Positions 36,078-44,150 of a stretch of 64,000 nucleotides of DNA are shown here, piece after piece. The DNA comes from Imperialibacter sp. EC-SDR9. GTDB lineage: Bacteria; Bacteroidota; Bacteroidia; Cytophagales; Cyclobacteriaceae. Each line of letters starts with the position of its first letter. Position 1 is the stretch's first letter. Location of the stretch: positions 62,001 through 126,000 of the forward strand of contig NZ_LR701588.1 in NCBI RefSeq assembly GCF_902498805.1, given 5' to 3'. A program made the position numbers and the translations under genes. The notes below the pieces were generated by a model. The model made no database searches. It saw only the letters and a program-made list of their open reading frames with translations, and had not been told where the DNA came from.

Positions 36078-36195
36078 ATAGCTATAATCCACTTCATTTA
36101 TAGCTATAATTCACCTCAAACATAGCTATGTTTCGACCCAAAGAGGGCTATGTTTGGAATGAATGATAGCTATGTTCAGGGTAAAAGATAGCTAT
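36078..36195. repeat. Array of six ATAGCTAT palindromes spaced about 22 bp
   Basis: ATAGCTAT occurs at 36078, 36100, 36122, 36166 and 36188, with a weaker copy (GGCTATG) at about 36145. Distances are 22, 22, about 23, about 21 and 22 bp. Between copies the spacers are related but not identical (ATCCACTTCATTT, ATTCACCTCAAAC, GTTTCGACCC, GTTCAGGGTAAAAG). The last copy, GATAGCTATCTTTTT, could double as a weak terminator. The rest of the gap 36026-36466 shows no gene. Confidence 0.75.
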
Positions 36196-36388
36196 CTTTT
36201 TGAGGAAGCGTAAAATTCCTCCCGTGGCCCACTCCTCAGCACACCGTAAACTTCTCCCTGGTAAGTCCAATCCAGGGAGATGCAACATCCCTCCTACTCC
36301 TGACCTCTGGTACATGATTGCTCATCAAATCACCTCGCAAACACAAGGTCATTACAGGGGCAAAAGTGACAAAAATTTGCCTCCCATA

Positions 36389-36431
36389 AGACCTGTGTCA
36401 TAGCAATAGTGAAAGAGAATGAGAACCTTTA
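36389..36431 (+). promoter_or_regulatory. Near-match of the TGAY-N4-RTCA site plus -7 element
   Basis: AGAC-CTGT-GTCA (36389-36400) has one mismatch to the site consensus. AACCTTTA begins at 36424, at the standard 29.5-bp offset, and the ATG follows at 36467. Confidence 0.35.
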
Positions 36432-36466
36432 GACAAGTAAAAAACTAATGACTAAAATCTAATATC

Positions 36467-36931
36467 ATGAGTACCATCGCTAAAGATTCCGCAAAAGGCT
36501 CCACACAAAATACCGGTAAAGACTACTGGAGCGAGCAATATGTAATGGCTGAGCATTGGCAATCCGATTTGAAGTTCGATGAGGATGAGCTGCGGTTTCT
36601 CAAGAAACTGATAGACAAGTATTTCTTGTGGCTGATTGACGAAAAGCACCTGGAAAACACACGAAAAGTGGCCAACCGACTGTCCCATTTTGAGAAAGAC
36701 AGGCTGGAGATAGATACGAGAGTAGGCAAGCACATGCATCATTTGGTAGCGCTTATCGAAAATTCCTCGCTCCCCAATGCGTCGGCCTGTGAAAGCGAAC
36801 ATAACACGCTCAGAAATGCTTTGGCTGACCTACAGATGGAACTACGGGCGGTAAAAAAGGAAATCTTTCAGCTGGCGGAGCATGTAATGGATTCTAACAA
36901 AGCCAGGCGACTCCTTGAGTCTGCTGGTTAA
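36467..36931 (+). CDS. Helical cytoplasmic protein of unknown function, paralogue of the gene at 57324
   Basis: This 154-residue protein has no signal peptide and is almost entirely charged helix. The stretch EHWQSDLKFDEDELRFLKKLIDKYF matches in pattern KEWQSAIMLWKQELDFFQKLLDQHS of the protein at 57324, and both end in a long heptad region (LRNALADLQMELRAVKKEIFQL here), so the two are probably paralogues. No enzyme motif is visible. It precedes the AAA-type kinase gene by 21 bp and follows a site of the shared regulatory motif, suggesting a stress-induced structural or scaffolding role. Confidence 0.6.
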   Translation: MSTIAKDSAKGSTQNTGKDYWSEQYVMAEHWQSDLKFDEDELRFLKKLIDKYFLWLIDEKHLENTRKVANRLSHFEKDRLEIDTRVGKHMHHLVALIENSSLPNASACESEHNTLRNALADLQMELRAVKKEIFQLAEHVMDSNKARRLLESAG

Positions 36932-36952
36932 GCTTCAAAATGCCTATAGAAA

Positions 36953-37459
36953 ATGATGGTAATAATAGCAGGCTTGCCCGGCTCGGGAAAAACTTATCTG
37001 GCAACACGGCTTGCGGCCAGGCTGGGTGCGGTACACATTAGTAGCGATCGGGTAAGAAAAACCATGGGGGCATTGGGAAAATATTCTCCAAAAGACAAGC
37101 TCAAAGTTTACAGTGAAATGATCAAGCTGACAGAAAAAGCGCTCCGCAAAGGAGAAACGGTGTTGGTGGACGCAACTTTTTATCAGCAGAAGGTGCGGGA
37201 TTCGTTTGCAGAACTGGCGACTGAACTTGCTACCCCCATGGCCGTCATAGAGGTTTGGACAGCCGAAAAACTGGCGAGGCAACGAGTGAGCAAGCACCGT
37301 GACGACAGCGAGGCCGGTGTTGAAACTTATGAAAGGATGAAGGCGGAATTTGAAGAAATAGCCGGGCCGCACCTTCGGCTTGAATCGTTGGACGCAAATA
37401 TCAACTCAATGCTCAGTAAATCAATAGAATACATAAACATCAGGAATGAAACAGGCTGA
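36953..37459 (+). CDS. P-loop kinase, COG0645-like half of a split bifunctional protein
   Basis: This 168-residue protein has a Walker A GLPGSGKT at residues 7-14, then SSDRVRKTMG and LVDATFYQQKVRD, the layout of small zeta-toxin/adenylate-kinase-like predicted kinases (COG0645). In many bacteria, including Mycobacterium tuberculosis Rv2004c, this domain is fused behind an APH-like kinase domain. Here it is a separate gene whose last 14 bases overlap that kinase gene, so the order is also reversed. The substrate is unknown. Rv2004c belongs to the DosR dormancy regulon, which fits the stress character of this region. Confidence 0.75.
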   Translation: MMVIIAGLPGSGKTYLATRLAARLGAVHISSDRVRKTMGALGKYSPKDKLKVYSEMIKLTEKALRKGETVLVDATFYQQKVRDSFAELATELATPMAVIEVWTAEKLARQRVSKHRDDSEAGVETYERMKAEFEEIAGPHLRLESLDANINSMLSKSIEYINIRNETG

Positions 37460-38465
37460 AATTCATGAGCTAGCAAAGCAGGGAATGTATCACGGCGAAC
37501 CATTAAAGGGCAAAATAGAAGAAACTCACATCTCGTGGGTCATCCTTAGCAGGAAGCATGTATTCAAAATTAAAAAGCCTGTGAAGCTCTCTTTCCTTGA
37601 TTTCTCTACCCTGACAAAAAGAAAACACTTCTGCGAAAGAGAAATCAAATTAAACGAGCAGTACACCGACATCTATTTGTCGACCCTACCCATCCGGTTT
37701 CAAAAAAACTCCTGGTACATAGGTGGGCGAAAGGGAAAGCTTATTGACTATGCGGTGCTGATGAAACGCATGGCCAGTGCCAAACGGATGGACAAGGTAC
37801 TGCTGGGATCAGGTGCAACGGAGTACAACATCAGAGCATTGGCAAAAGTAATTGCCTCTTTCCATCAAAAAGCCAGAAAAATACGCAGCCCTTTCAGCCT
37901 GCCTGTGGCTATCGGGTTGTTCAACGAAATTGTCAAGACAAAACCGTTCGTCGTTCAGAAACTGGGACAGGAGCATACCAACACACTCACTAAGTCAATT
38001 GAATGGAGCAATGACTTTCTTGAGGCACACAAAAAGAGAATGCAGCAGCGTATCGACCATGGTTTTAAACGGGATGTGCACGGTGACCTGCACAGCGGCA
38101 ACATTTTTCTCTACAAAAAGCCAGTGCTGTTCGACTGCATAGAATTCAACGATGCGTTCAGGCAAATTGATCTGCTGTATGAAATAGCTTTTCTCTGCAT
38201 GGACCTTGAGTCCTTTGGAGAAAAGCGCTTTGCAGACAGCTTTCTCGCTGAATACAATCGCCTTCTCCCCTGCATTGAGATCAAGGAGGACGAGCATATT
38301 TTCAACTACTTCAAGTGCCTGAGAGCGAACGTCAGGGCCAAGGTGAACCTGATGAGTGCGACGCAAGCCGACGATGATCAGGAGCTGGCACATCACCTTG
38401 CCGACGCAGAAAAATACTTCAAGCTGATGAACCACTACATGGCTGCGGGGTCTTCGTGCCCCTAG
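37446..38465 (+). CDS. APH-like kinase, COG2187-like half of a split bifunctional protein
   Basis: This 339-residue protein has the aminoglycoside-phosphotransferase/choline-kinase fold: the N-terminal lobe has VFKIKKPVKLSFLDFST (Lys near residue 43-44 for ATP), the catalytic loop is H212-G-D214-LHSGN219, and the metal Asp230 lies in VLFDCIEFND. It matches COG2187, normally fused to the P-loop kinase encoded just upstream with a 14-bp overlap. Length and motifs are complete, so the split pair should be functional. The phosphorylated substrate is unknown; antibiotic resistance is not implied. The gene is followed by 110 bp with a strong regulatory palindrome for the next gene. Confidence 0.75.
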   Translation: MKQAEIHELAKQGMYHGEPLKGKIEETHISWVILSRKHVFKIKKPVKLSFLDFSTLTKRKHFCEREIKLNEQYTDIYLSTLPIRFQKNSWYIGGRKGKLIDYAVLMKRMASAKRMDKVLLGSGATEYNIRALAKVIASFHQKARKIRSPFSLPVAIGLFNEIVKTKPFVVQKLGQEHTNTLTKSIEWSNDFLEAHKKRMQQRIDHGFKRDVHGDLHSGNIFLYKKPVLFDCIEFNDAFRQIDLLYEIAFLCMDLESFGEKRFADSFLAEYNRLLPCIEIKEDEHIFNYFKCLRANVRAKVNLMSATQADDDQELAHHLADAEKYFKLMNHYMAAGSSCP

Positions 38466-38503
38466 CAAGGTCAGCAATTCAATGAGATAAATCTCATATT
38501 CTG

Positions 38504-38550
38504 TCGATGACATTGGTCATCGACTGGGATAAGTCTCAGGGGTATCTTAG
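38504..38550 (+). promoter_or_regulatory. Best TGAY-N4-RTCA site and -7 element upstream of the YtxH gene
   Basis: TCGATGACATTGGTCATCGA (38504-38523) is an 8-bp inverted repeat with a 4-bp centre. TATCTTAG begins at 38543, 29.5 bp from its centre. A second palindrome ATGAGATAAATCTCAT lies just upstream (38482-38497). The leader to the ATG at 38576 is about 21 nt. Confidence 0.6.
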
Positions 38551-38575
38551 GTGTGATTAATAAATCAACAAAATT

Positions 38576-38824
38576 ATGACAACTGGAAAAGCACTTTTGG
38601 GCGTGGTGGCCGGGATGGCCGCTGGTGTCTTATTGGGAGTACTTTTTGCCCCCCAAAAAGGAGCAAGAACAAGGAGGGATATTGTTGAAAAGGGTGAAGA
38701 CCTGGCCGAGGCTCTCAACGAAACTGTTGAGAAAAAATTCAATGAGCTGATGGGCTCGTTTACCGGCAAAATAATGAAGGGAAAGTTGGTGAACGATATG
38801 TCAAAGGCTGAAGCTGCAAACTAA
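38576..38824 (+). CDS. YtxH-domain small membrane protein
   Basis: This 82-residue protein has an N-terminal Gly/Ala-rich transmembrane helix (GKALLGVVAGMAAGVLLGVLF) followed by APQKGARTRRDI and an amphipathic helix (LAEALNETVEKKFNELMGSF), exactly the YtxH layout. YtxH-like proteins are general-stress membrane proteins of unknown activity. It starts 57 bp after the end of the strongest TGAY-N4-RTCA site and is followed after 9 bp by a PEBP-family gene, forming a short operon. Confidence 0.8.
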   Translation: MTTGKALLGVVAGMAAGVLLGVLFAPQKGARTRRDIVEKGEDLAEALNETVEKKFNELMGSFTGKIMKGKLVNDMSKAEAAN

Positions 38825-38833
38825 TGCAGGCTT

Positions 38834-39310
38834 ATGCTTTTATCTGAAAAGCCAACAGACTTCAAAGCTCTGCTTGTTACGAGCAGTGCGTTTGATTCGG
38901 GCGGGGTCATCCCCGCACGGTTCACCTGCGATGGTGAGAACATTAACCCACCTCTCCAAATACAGGAGATACCCTGGGAAGCTAAAAGCCTGGTGCTGAT
39001 GGTAGAAGACCCGGATGCACCAGGCAAAATGTGGCTCCAATGGTTGGTATGGAACATACCGATTACGCATCAAATTGAGGAAAACTCAGTGCCTGGCGTG
39101 GAGGGAGCCAACGACTTCAATAAAAGCACAGCTTATGGCGGGCCCTGTCCCCCTTCCGGAATGCATCGGTATTTTTTTAAGGTTTATGCATTGGACATCC
39201 TGCCCGACCTTGTTCACGGCGCATCCAAAATTCAGGTGGAGGAAGCTATGCAAGACCATATTATAGCCTATGGCGAGCTCATGGGGACTTACAAAAGAAC
39301 CCCGCCCTAA
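38834..39310 (+). CDS. YbhB/YbcL (PEBP, Raf-kinase-inhibitor-like) protein
   Basis: This 158-residue protein is of the length typical for YbhB. PEBP features are present: FTCDGENINPPLQ, the ligand-pocket segment VEDPDAPG, WLVWNIP, then GGPCPPSGMHRYFFKVYALD with the conserved pocket residues. No signal peptide is seen, so it is cytoplasmic, unlike E. coli YbcL. Members bind anionic ligands; the physiological role in bacteria is unclear. It is in an operon with the YtxH gene. The 107 bp to the next convergent gene hold a CTCCGG/CCGGAG inverted repeat without a T run. Confidence 0.85.
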   Translation: MLLSEKPTDFKALLVTSSAFDSGGVIPARFTCDGENINPPLQIQEIPWEAKSLVLMVEDPDAPGKMWLQWLVWNIPITHQIEENSVPGVEGANDFNKSTAYGGPCPPSGMHRYFFKVYALDILPDLVHGASKIQVEEAMQDHIIAYGELMGTYKRTPP

Positions 39311-39416
39311 GATCGGCTTTCATCTTTCCACGTACGACTAACTCCGGAGAAAGCTTTTGGCAGTCTTCCCCGGAGCTATTGTCGTCTTCTTCTATGGCTG
39401 CCCTCCGATAGGCCGC

Positions 39417-39836
39417 CTATTGAAACTCAACCACATCGGCCACCACCACGGCGGTCACTTTTGTGTAAAAGAATACATTCAACGACTCCGAGTCATACCT
39501 GACATTGACCAGGGCCAGTTTTCTGTTTGTTACCGGGCCGTTAACAGCTTCGAAGTTGTCCCAGAGCTGCTTCATGGCATTTTTATATAGCAGTCGGTCG
39601 TTACCCAAGGGTATCAGGGCAAGCTGGCTGGCAGCCATTCCAAACCCGTAACTCACGCCAAACACCCCTTTATTGGATGCCTCACCAGAAACATTTGTGG
39701 CTACTATTCGGAAGTTGGAGCTGCTTAACTCTACATTGGTGAGGTGGCCTGACGTGGTAACTCCGGTAGAAGCACATCCTCCCAGCATTAGCACAATGAT
39801 CGTTGCCATTGCAAGAATTGAATTTGACTTTTTCAT
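39417..39836 (-). CDS. Small lipoprotein, DUF6567-like
   Basis: This 139-residue protein has lipobox MLGGC (Cys21). The mature domain has HLTNVELSSSNFRIVATNV, a short Gly/Ser stretch (GVSYGFGMAASQLALIP) and LYKNAMKQLWDNFE followed by LALVNVRYD, a pattern I associate with Bacteroidota DUF6567 lipoproteins (moderate certainty). Such genes often come in sets responding to stress; the function is unknown. It is divergent from the toroid-protein gene with a TGACGGTCGTCA site between. Confidence 0.65.
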   Translation of the reverse strand: MKKSNSILAMATIIVLMLGGCASTGVTTSGHLTNVELSSSNFRIVATNVSGEASNKGVFGVSYGFGMAASQLALIPLGNDRLLYKNAMKQLWDNFEAVNGPVTNRKLALVNVRYDSESLNVFFYTKVTAVVVADVVEFQ

Positions 39837-39854
39837 AGCTTTTCTGATTTCCGC

Positions 39855-39938
39855 CCAAGGAATTACTTTTCTGGAAAAGCTACCATGACGGTCGTCACCA
39901 ACTTCTGATGATTCTTGTTACAATGACATTTCTCATTG
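39855..39938. promoter_or_regulatory. Regulatory palindromes between the lipoprotein and toroid-protein genes
   Basis: TGAC-GGTC-GTCA lies at 39886-39897; on the minus strand TTCCTTGG begins at 39862 at the 29.5-bp offset for the lipoprotein gene. CAATGA-CATTTC-TCATTG (39921-39938) is a second inverted repeat. TATCTTGG at 39982-39989 is a good -7 candidate for the plus-strand gene at 40014. Confidence 0.45.
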
Positions 39939-40013
39939 CGAACTCCTGCTAAACGACATTACTACGACGGGTTTTCCTGCTTATCTTGGATTTCTTGAAC
40001 TAACCGATTCACA

Positions 40014-40958
40014 ATGAACAAAAGCCCAGTTATCCAATGGCTGATGGAGGGAGACGTAGCCATTCAATACCAGGTGAGTCGTGATCTGCTGGGTGCGAAC
40101 ACAAGGGCAGCTAATGCTCTTCAAAAACGCATTGAATCGGAGGGTTGGGGCGCTCGATTTCTTCAAAAACAGCTCGTTAACGGGCATTGGGGGCAGGCCT
40201 TTTACCAACCTAAGTGGGCCTCCACTCACTATACTTTACTGGACTTGAAAACCATAGGGTTGTGGCCCCTGCATGCGCAGGCACAGCGGGGCTGCGAACT
40301 GGCTTTGGGCATGCCCTCAGGGGAGAACGGAGGCCTGCGCTGCTCCGCCACGTCAAAAGTGAGCGATGTTTGTGTAAATGGAATGATCCTGAACTACGGC
40401 TCCTATTTTCTTCCAGGCCATCAGCGGTTGAAAGAGGTGGTTGACTATCTTCTTAAAGTGCAAATGGCCGACGGAGGCTGGAATTGTCGCTATCTGCACA
40501 AAGACACCACACACAGCTCTTTGCATTCCACCCTCAGCGTACTGGAGGGCTTGTTGGAGTTCAGAAAGCCGCCGGAAGATTACAGAACTCCTGAGATTAT
40601 ACAAGCCGAACAAAAGGCGGTCGAATTCTTGCTTCGCCACCACCTTTACCAATCGCACAGAACAGGTGAGATAATCGACCAGCGAATGCTGCGGTTATCA
40701 TTCCCAGGTCGCTGGCGGTATGATATACTCAGGGCACTGGATCACCTCCGAAATGCTGCCGTGCCCTATGAGCCAAGAATGAAGAGCGCTTTGGACATTT
40801 TGAAAAGCAAGAGAAAAAAAGACGGAGCCTGGCGGCTTCAGGAGAAACACAAAGGCAACGTACACTTTGACATGGAAAAAACAGGCAGCCCAAGCCGTTG
40901 GAATACGCTCCGAGCCCTGCGGGTTTTGAATTGGTTCCAGCCAGGTTACGCTATGTAA
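40014..40958 (+). CDS. Alpha/alpha-toroid protein related to terpenoid cyclases/prenyltransferases
   Basis: This 314-residue soluble protein is built of helical repeats with QW-like motifs (QMADGGWNCR near residue 150, and KKDGAWRLQ near 265), as in the toroid of squalene-hopene cyclases and prenyltransferase beta subunits. The acidic DXDD cyclase motif is not seen, so cyclase activity is doubtful. Similar single-domain toroid proteins are found in many bacteria without known substrate. It is transcribed divergently from the lipoprotein and followed by the Mla transporter operon. Function cannot be assigned beyond fold. Confidence 0.65.
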   Translation: MNKSPVIQWLMEGDVAIQYQVSRDLLGANTRAANALQKRIESEGWGARFLQKQLVNGHWGQAFYQPKWASTHYTLLDLKTIGLWPLHAQAQRGCELALGMPSGENGGLRCSATSKVSDVCVNGMILNYGSYFLPGHQRLKEVVDYLLKVQMADGGWNCRYLHKDTTHSSLHSTLSVLEGLLEFRKPPEDYRTPEIIQAEQKAVEFLLRHHLYQSHRTGEIIDQRMLRLSFPGRWRYDILRALDHLRNAAVPYEPRMKSALDILKSKRKKDGAWRLQEKHKGNVHFDMEKTGSPSRWNTLRALRVLNWFQPGYAM

Positions 40959-41017
40959 GCTGGTTATCAAAATCAGATATGGGCTTTACAAAACCTGACA
41001 TCAATTATCAATTCCCT

Positions 41018-41060
41018 TGATGCAAGTCACTCTTTGCTGAAGATATAGTGATCATATTGG
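41018..41060 (+). promoter_or_regulatory. TGAY-N4-RTCA site and -7 element upstream of the Mla-type operon
   Basis: TGAT-GCAA-GTCA (41018-41029); CATATTGG begins at 41053 at the 29.5-bp offset. The ATG of the permease gene is at 41078. Confidence 0.5.
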
Positions 41061-41077
41061 ACTGAAATAAAGCCCAA

Positions 41078-41851
41078 ATGAAAGCACCCAACATTCTCAA
41101 CAGCCAGTTTCTAACCGAAACTGGTAGCATTAGCCGCTTTACCGCCCGGTTTTTCAGAGAGCTATTCAAGCGGCGACAGGAATGGGAGGAGTTCCTGCGG
41201 CAATGCTACTGGGTGGGTTACAAATCGCTGCCCCTGGTAGCCATTACTGCTTTCATCATGGGGCTGGTGATGACCATCCAATCACGCCCAACGCTCGTTG
41301 AGTTTGGAGCGGAAGCCTTGCTGCCCGCAATGGTATCCGTTTCTTTGATTCGGGAAATATCCCCGGTGATTACTGCGCTGATATGTGCAGGCAAGATCGG
41401 CTCGGGCATGGGGGCTGAGCTGGGTTCTATGAAAGTAACAGAGCAGATCGATGCAATGGACGTTTCGGGTACCAACCCATTCAAATACCTGATTGTGACC
41501 CGGGTGCTGGCCACCACATTGATGCTTCCCGTGCTCTCCAGTCTCTCCAATGCCGTGTCGCTTTATGGGGCCTACCTGGGTGTAAACATACGTGGGCAGG
41601 TAAGCTGGCACCTCTACTGGACTCAGGTGTTCGATGCACTCAGCTTTGGAGATGTCGTCCCTGCCATCATCAAAACTTTCTTTTTCGGATTTGCCATTGG
41701 CATCATAGGATGCTACATGGGCTACAACTCAAAAAAGGGAACGGAGGGCGTGGGAAGATCCGCCAACTCGGCGGTGGTAGTTGCCTCCCTGCTGGTATTT
41801 ATTCTTGACCTGATCGCAGTGCAAATCACCGATTTACTGGGTCTGACCTAA
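41078..41851 (+). CDS. mlaE: MlaE-family ABC transporter permease
   Basis: This 257-residue membrane protein has about five helices. MlaE signatures are visible: AFIMGLVMTIQSRPTLVEFGAE, the conserved region LIREISPVITALICAGKIGSGMGAELGSMKVTEQIDA (shown by key parts REISPV and GSMKVTEQIDAM), and a final helix VVVASLLVFILDLIAVQ. It forms the inner-membrane channel of a phospholipid transporter with the next two genes (ATPase and MCE protein). The operon order permease-ATPase-MCE has 6 and 2 bp between genes. It maintains outer-membrane lipid asymmetry in other bacteria. Confidence 0.9.
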   Translation: MKAPNILNSQFLTETGSISRFTARFFRELFKRRQEWEEFLRQCYWVGYKSLPLVAITAFIMGLVMTIQSRPTLVEFGAEALLPAMVSVSLIREISPVITALICAGKIGSGMGAELGSMKVTEQIDAMDVSGTNPFKYLIVTRVLATTLMLPVLSSLSNAVSLYGAYLGVNIRGQVSWHLYWTQVFDALSFGDVVPAIIKTFFFGFAIGIIGCYMGYNSKKGTEGVGRSANSAVVVASLLVFILDLIAVQITDLLGLT

Positions 41852-41857
41852 ATAATT

Positions 41858-42595
41858 ATGAGCGCTAAGCCAGTCATAGAAGTTGAAAATCTCTGCAAGT
41901 CGTTTGGCAACAACCATGTGTTGCAGAATTTTTCTATGGAATTGAATGAGGGAGAAAACCTGGTGATTCTTGGCAAGTCAGGCTCGGGCAAGTCAGTATT
42001 GATAAAATGCATTATCAACCTGATTCAGGCCGACAGCGGAAAAATCAAAGTGCTGGGTGAGGAAATAACTTCGTTGAACCAGGAAGAGCTCGACAGGCTA
42101 AGGGCGAGGGTAGGTTTTTTATTTCAAAGCAATGCGTTGTACGACTCAATGACCGTACGGGAAAACCTCGAATTTCCTTTGCGGCGGCATTGGGACAAAA
42201 AGCAGCGGGAAAAAGGCGCCGAAGTGGCGGTAATGAATGCACTGACTGACGTAGGACTGGCTCACACCGTCGATATGATGCCTGCTGAGCTGTCGGGTGG
42301 CATGCGAAAAAGAGTGGCATTGGCAAGAACGTTGATTCTCCAACCTGCCATCATTCTCTACGACGAACCCACCACCGGCCTCGACCCCATTACAGCCAGG
42401 GAAATCAATGAGCTGATCCTGAAAGTACAGAAAAAGTACAACACGTCGGCTGTGATCATCTCTCACGACATGAATTGCATAAGCACCACCTCCAACAAAG
42501 TGATTATGCTGATAAATGGCACATGTTACGCCAAAGATACTTATGCAAACCTCCTGAAATCCGACGATCCGGTGATTCGGGAATACTTTCACTAA
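41858..42595 (+). CDS. mlaF: MlaF-like ABC transporter ATP-binding protein
   Basis: This 245-residue ATPase has Walker A GKSGSGKS, a Q-loop in FLFQSNALYDSMTV, signature LSGGMRKRVALART, Walker B IILYDEPTTGLDP and a switch His in ISHDMN. The motif 'LSGGMRKR' and 'QSNALYDSMTVRENL' are typical of the MlaF/Mkl group. It energises the MlaE permease encoded 6 bp upstream. Length and motifs are complete. Confidence 0.92.
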   Translation: MSAKPVIEVENLCKSFGNNHVLQNFSMELNEGENLVILGKSGSGKSVLIKCIINLIQADSGKIKVLGEEITSLNQEELDRLRARVGFLFQSNALYDSMTVRENLEFPLRRHWDKKQREKGAEVAVMNALTDVGLAHTVDMMPAELSGGMRKRVALARTLILQPAIILYDEPTTGLDPITAREINELILKVQKKYNTSAVIISHDMNCISTTSNKVIMLINGTCYAKDTYANLLKSDDPVIREYFH

Positions 42596-42597
42596 CT

Positions 42598-43584
42598 ATG
42601 AAAAACAACACAATCCATAACGCCAAGGTCGGTCTGTTCGTCATTGCAGGGGTGGCCTTCCTTGTCATCATGTTGTACATGATAGGCCGTAACCGTAACC
42701 TGTTCGGCTCCACTTTTTCAGTAGTAGCCGTCGTTAGCAATGTCAGCGGTTTGTTACCCGGCAACAATGTTCGGTTTATGGGCATCGACGTGGGCACGGT
42801 AAAGTCGGTCACTATCGCCAACGACACCTCTATCTACGTAACAATGGTGATTGACAACGAGGTGAAACCCTATATTAAAAAGAATGCGGTTGCCTCTGTT
42901 GGCACCGATGGGCTCATGGGAAACAAGCTCATCAACATCACCTCCCAGTCGGCCTATGCTGAGGCAGTGGCAGAGGGTGACATTATTTCGTCGGAGGCAC
43001 CTGTGGAAACCGACGCCATGCTGCGTACCCTGAACACCACCAATCAAAACATCGAAAAGATCACACAAAACCTGTACGAAATAAGCGAACGGCTTAACCG
43101 AAGCAACAGCCTATGGACTTTGCTTTCTGACACGCTTATTGCCATGGACTTCAAAAGGTCTGTTGGGGCACTCGAAAAGGCAACGGGCAATGCAGTTGAA
43201 ATAACCAGAATTGGCAAAGAACTAGCTTTTTCACTTCAGCAGGGAGACGGCCTTGTTTCAACACTTTTTACTGACACCACAATGGTGCAGGATCTCAACA
43301 GTTCGCTTCGGAATATTGAAAACGTCAGCAACGAAACCCTCCTGATGATGGAAAACATCAGGCAGCTATCGGATCAAATGAAGGAAGGAGAAGGGGCGGC
43401 TGGCCTGATACTGGCCGACTCAGCGTTCAGGGAGAAGTTGATGAACAGCGCACTCAGTCTTGAACAGGGAACCGACAGGTTCAATGAGAATATGGAAGCC
43501 CTGAAATCAAATTTCCTTTTTAGGAGGTATTTCAAAAAGCTTGAAAAGCAAAAGCAGCAAGAGATTGAAGGCAAAAAGGAGTAA
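42598..43584 (+). CDS. mlaD: MCE-domain (MlaD-like) lipid-transport protein
   Basis: The start at 42598 (328 residues) is chosen because KVGLFVIAGVAFLVIMLYMIG then forms the N-terminal membrane anchor typical of MlaD; a longer frame upstream overlaps the ATPase gene. Residues about 40-130 are the MCE domain (VSGLLPGNNVRFMGIDVGTV, ASVGTDGLMGNKLINI). The remainder is a long helical tail (EKITQNLYEISERLNR, ALEKATGNAVEITRIG), longer than E. coli MlaD, as common in other phyla. It would form the periplasmic substrate-binding hexamer on the MlaE/F complex. Confidence 0.9.
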   Translation: MKNNTIHNAKVGLFVIAGVAFLVIMLYMIGRNRNLFGSTFSVVAVVSNVSGLLPGNNVRFMGIDVGTVKSVTIANDTSIYVTMVIDNEVKPYIKKNAVASVGTDGLMGNKLINITSQSAYAEAVAEGDIISSEAPVETDAMLRTLNTTNQNIEKITQNLYEISERLNRSNSLWTLLSDTLIAMDFKRSVGALEKATGNAVEITRIGKELAFSLQQGDGLVSTLFTDTTMVQDLNSSLRNIENVSNETLLMMENIRQLSDQMKEGEGAAGLILADSAFREKLMNSALSLEQGTDRFNENMEALKSNFLFRRYFKKLEKQKQQEIEGKKE

Positions 43585-43640
43585 GCACGGCTTGACAACT
43601 CTTGCCTTCTTGCTTGTTGATAAAAAATAAGCGATGAGTA

Positions 43641-44138
43641 TTACTTCTCCTTCACGTTCAAATGCCCGACTGACATACTCTCCAGCCTCAATTCAGCTTG
43701 TTTTTCCCAGTCTACTATCTCGTCAATCAAATCAGCCACTACTTCCATTTCTAACTCCAAAGCAAACGTAGAAGCTATTTGATAACGGGCAATTTTATAA
43801 TGAATAATGCTACGAAGACAGGCTATAATCACCACCTCCCTTATGTTGTCGCTTAGCGCCCTGCTTATCAATTGGTGGGTTTCATCCACCATTTTATCTA
43901 TCACCTTATTGCTGTTTGCCGACGGTTCTTCCATAAGATAGTTAAACACTCTTTCCAGCTTCAGCACCTTGTCTTCTGCCAGACTGGTGTATTTTGTCAG
44001 CTCAGCTTTCATTTCCTTTGAAGCCACTTTACCAATACAGTCCGTCAATTCCTTTTTTAGTTGCTTCTCAGCTATGTAGAGCTGATTCACCTGATATGAC
44101 AGTGCATCTTTCAGGTCGGCAATTCCGTGGGTTTTCAT
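43641..44138 (-). CDS. DUF892 (YciE/YciF-like) ferritin-like stress protein
   Basis: This 165-residue all-helical protein begins DLKDALSYQVNQLYIAEKQL, the hallmark of DUF892, and continues with YTSLAEDKVLKLERVF, VIIACLRSIIHYKIARYQ and a final helix. Members have a ferritin-like four-helix fold and are induced by osmotic and other stresses; metal ligands are only partly conserved and the activity is unknown. It starts 12 bp after the PfkB-like gene, so the two share a transcript. Confidence 0.85.
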   Translation of the reverse strand: MKTHGIADLKDALSYQVNQLYIAEKQLKKELTDCIGKVASKEMKAELTKYTSLAEDKVLKLERVFNYLMEEPSANSNKVIDKMVDETHQLISRALSDNIREVVIIACLRSIIHYKIARYQIASTFALELEMEVVADLIDEIVDWEKQAELRLESMSVGHLNVKEK

Positions 44139-44150
44139 CGTAGTACAATT

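Noticed and set aside
36078-36195. CRISPR-like array
   Set aside because: The repeats are only 8 bp with about 14-bp spacers that resemble each other, and no cas gene is visible.
37446-38465. Antibiotic-resistance phosphotransferase
   Set aside because: The APH fold is present, but the COG2187 context with the P-loop partner does not indicate drug resistance.
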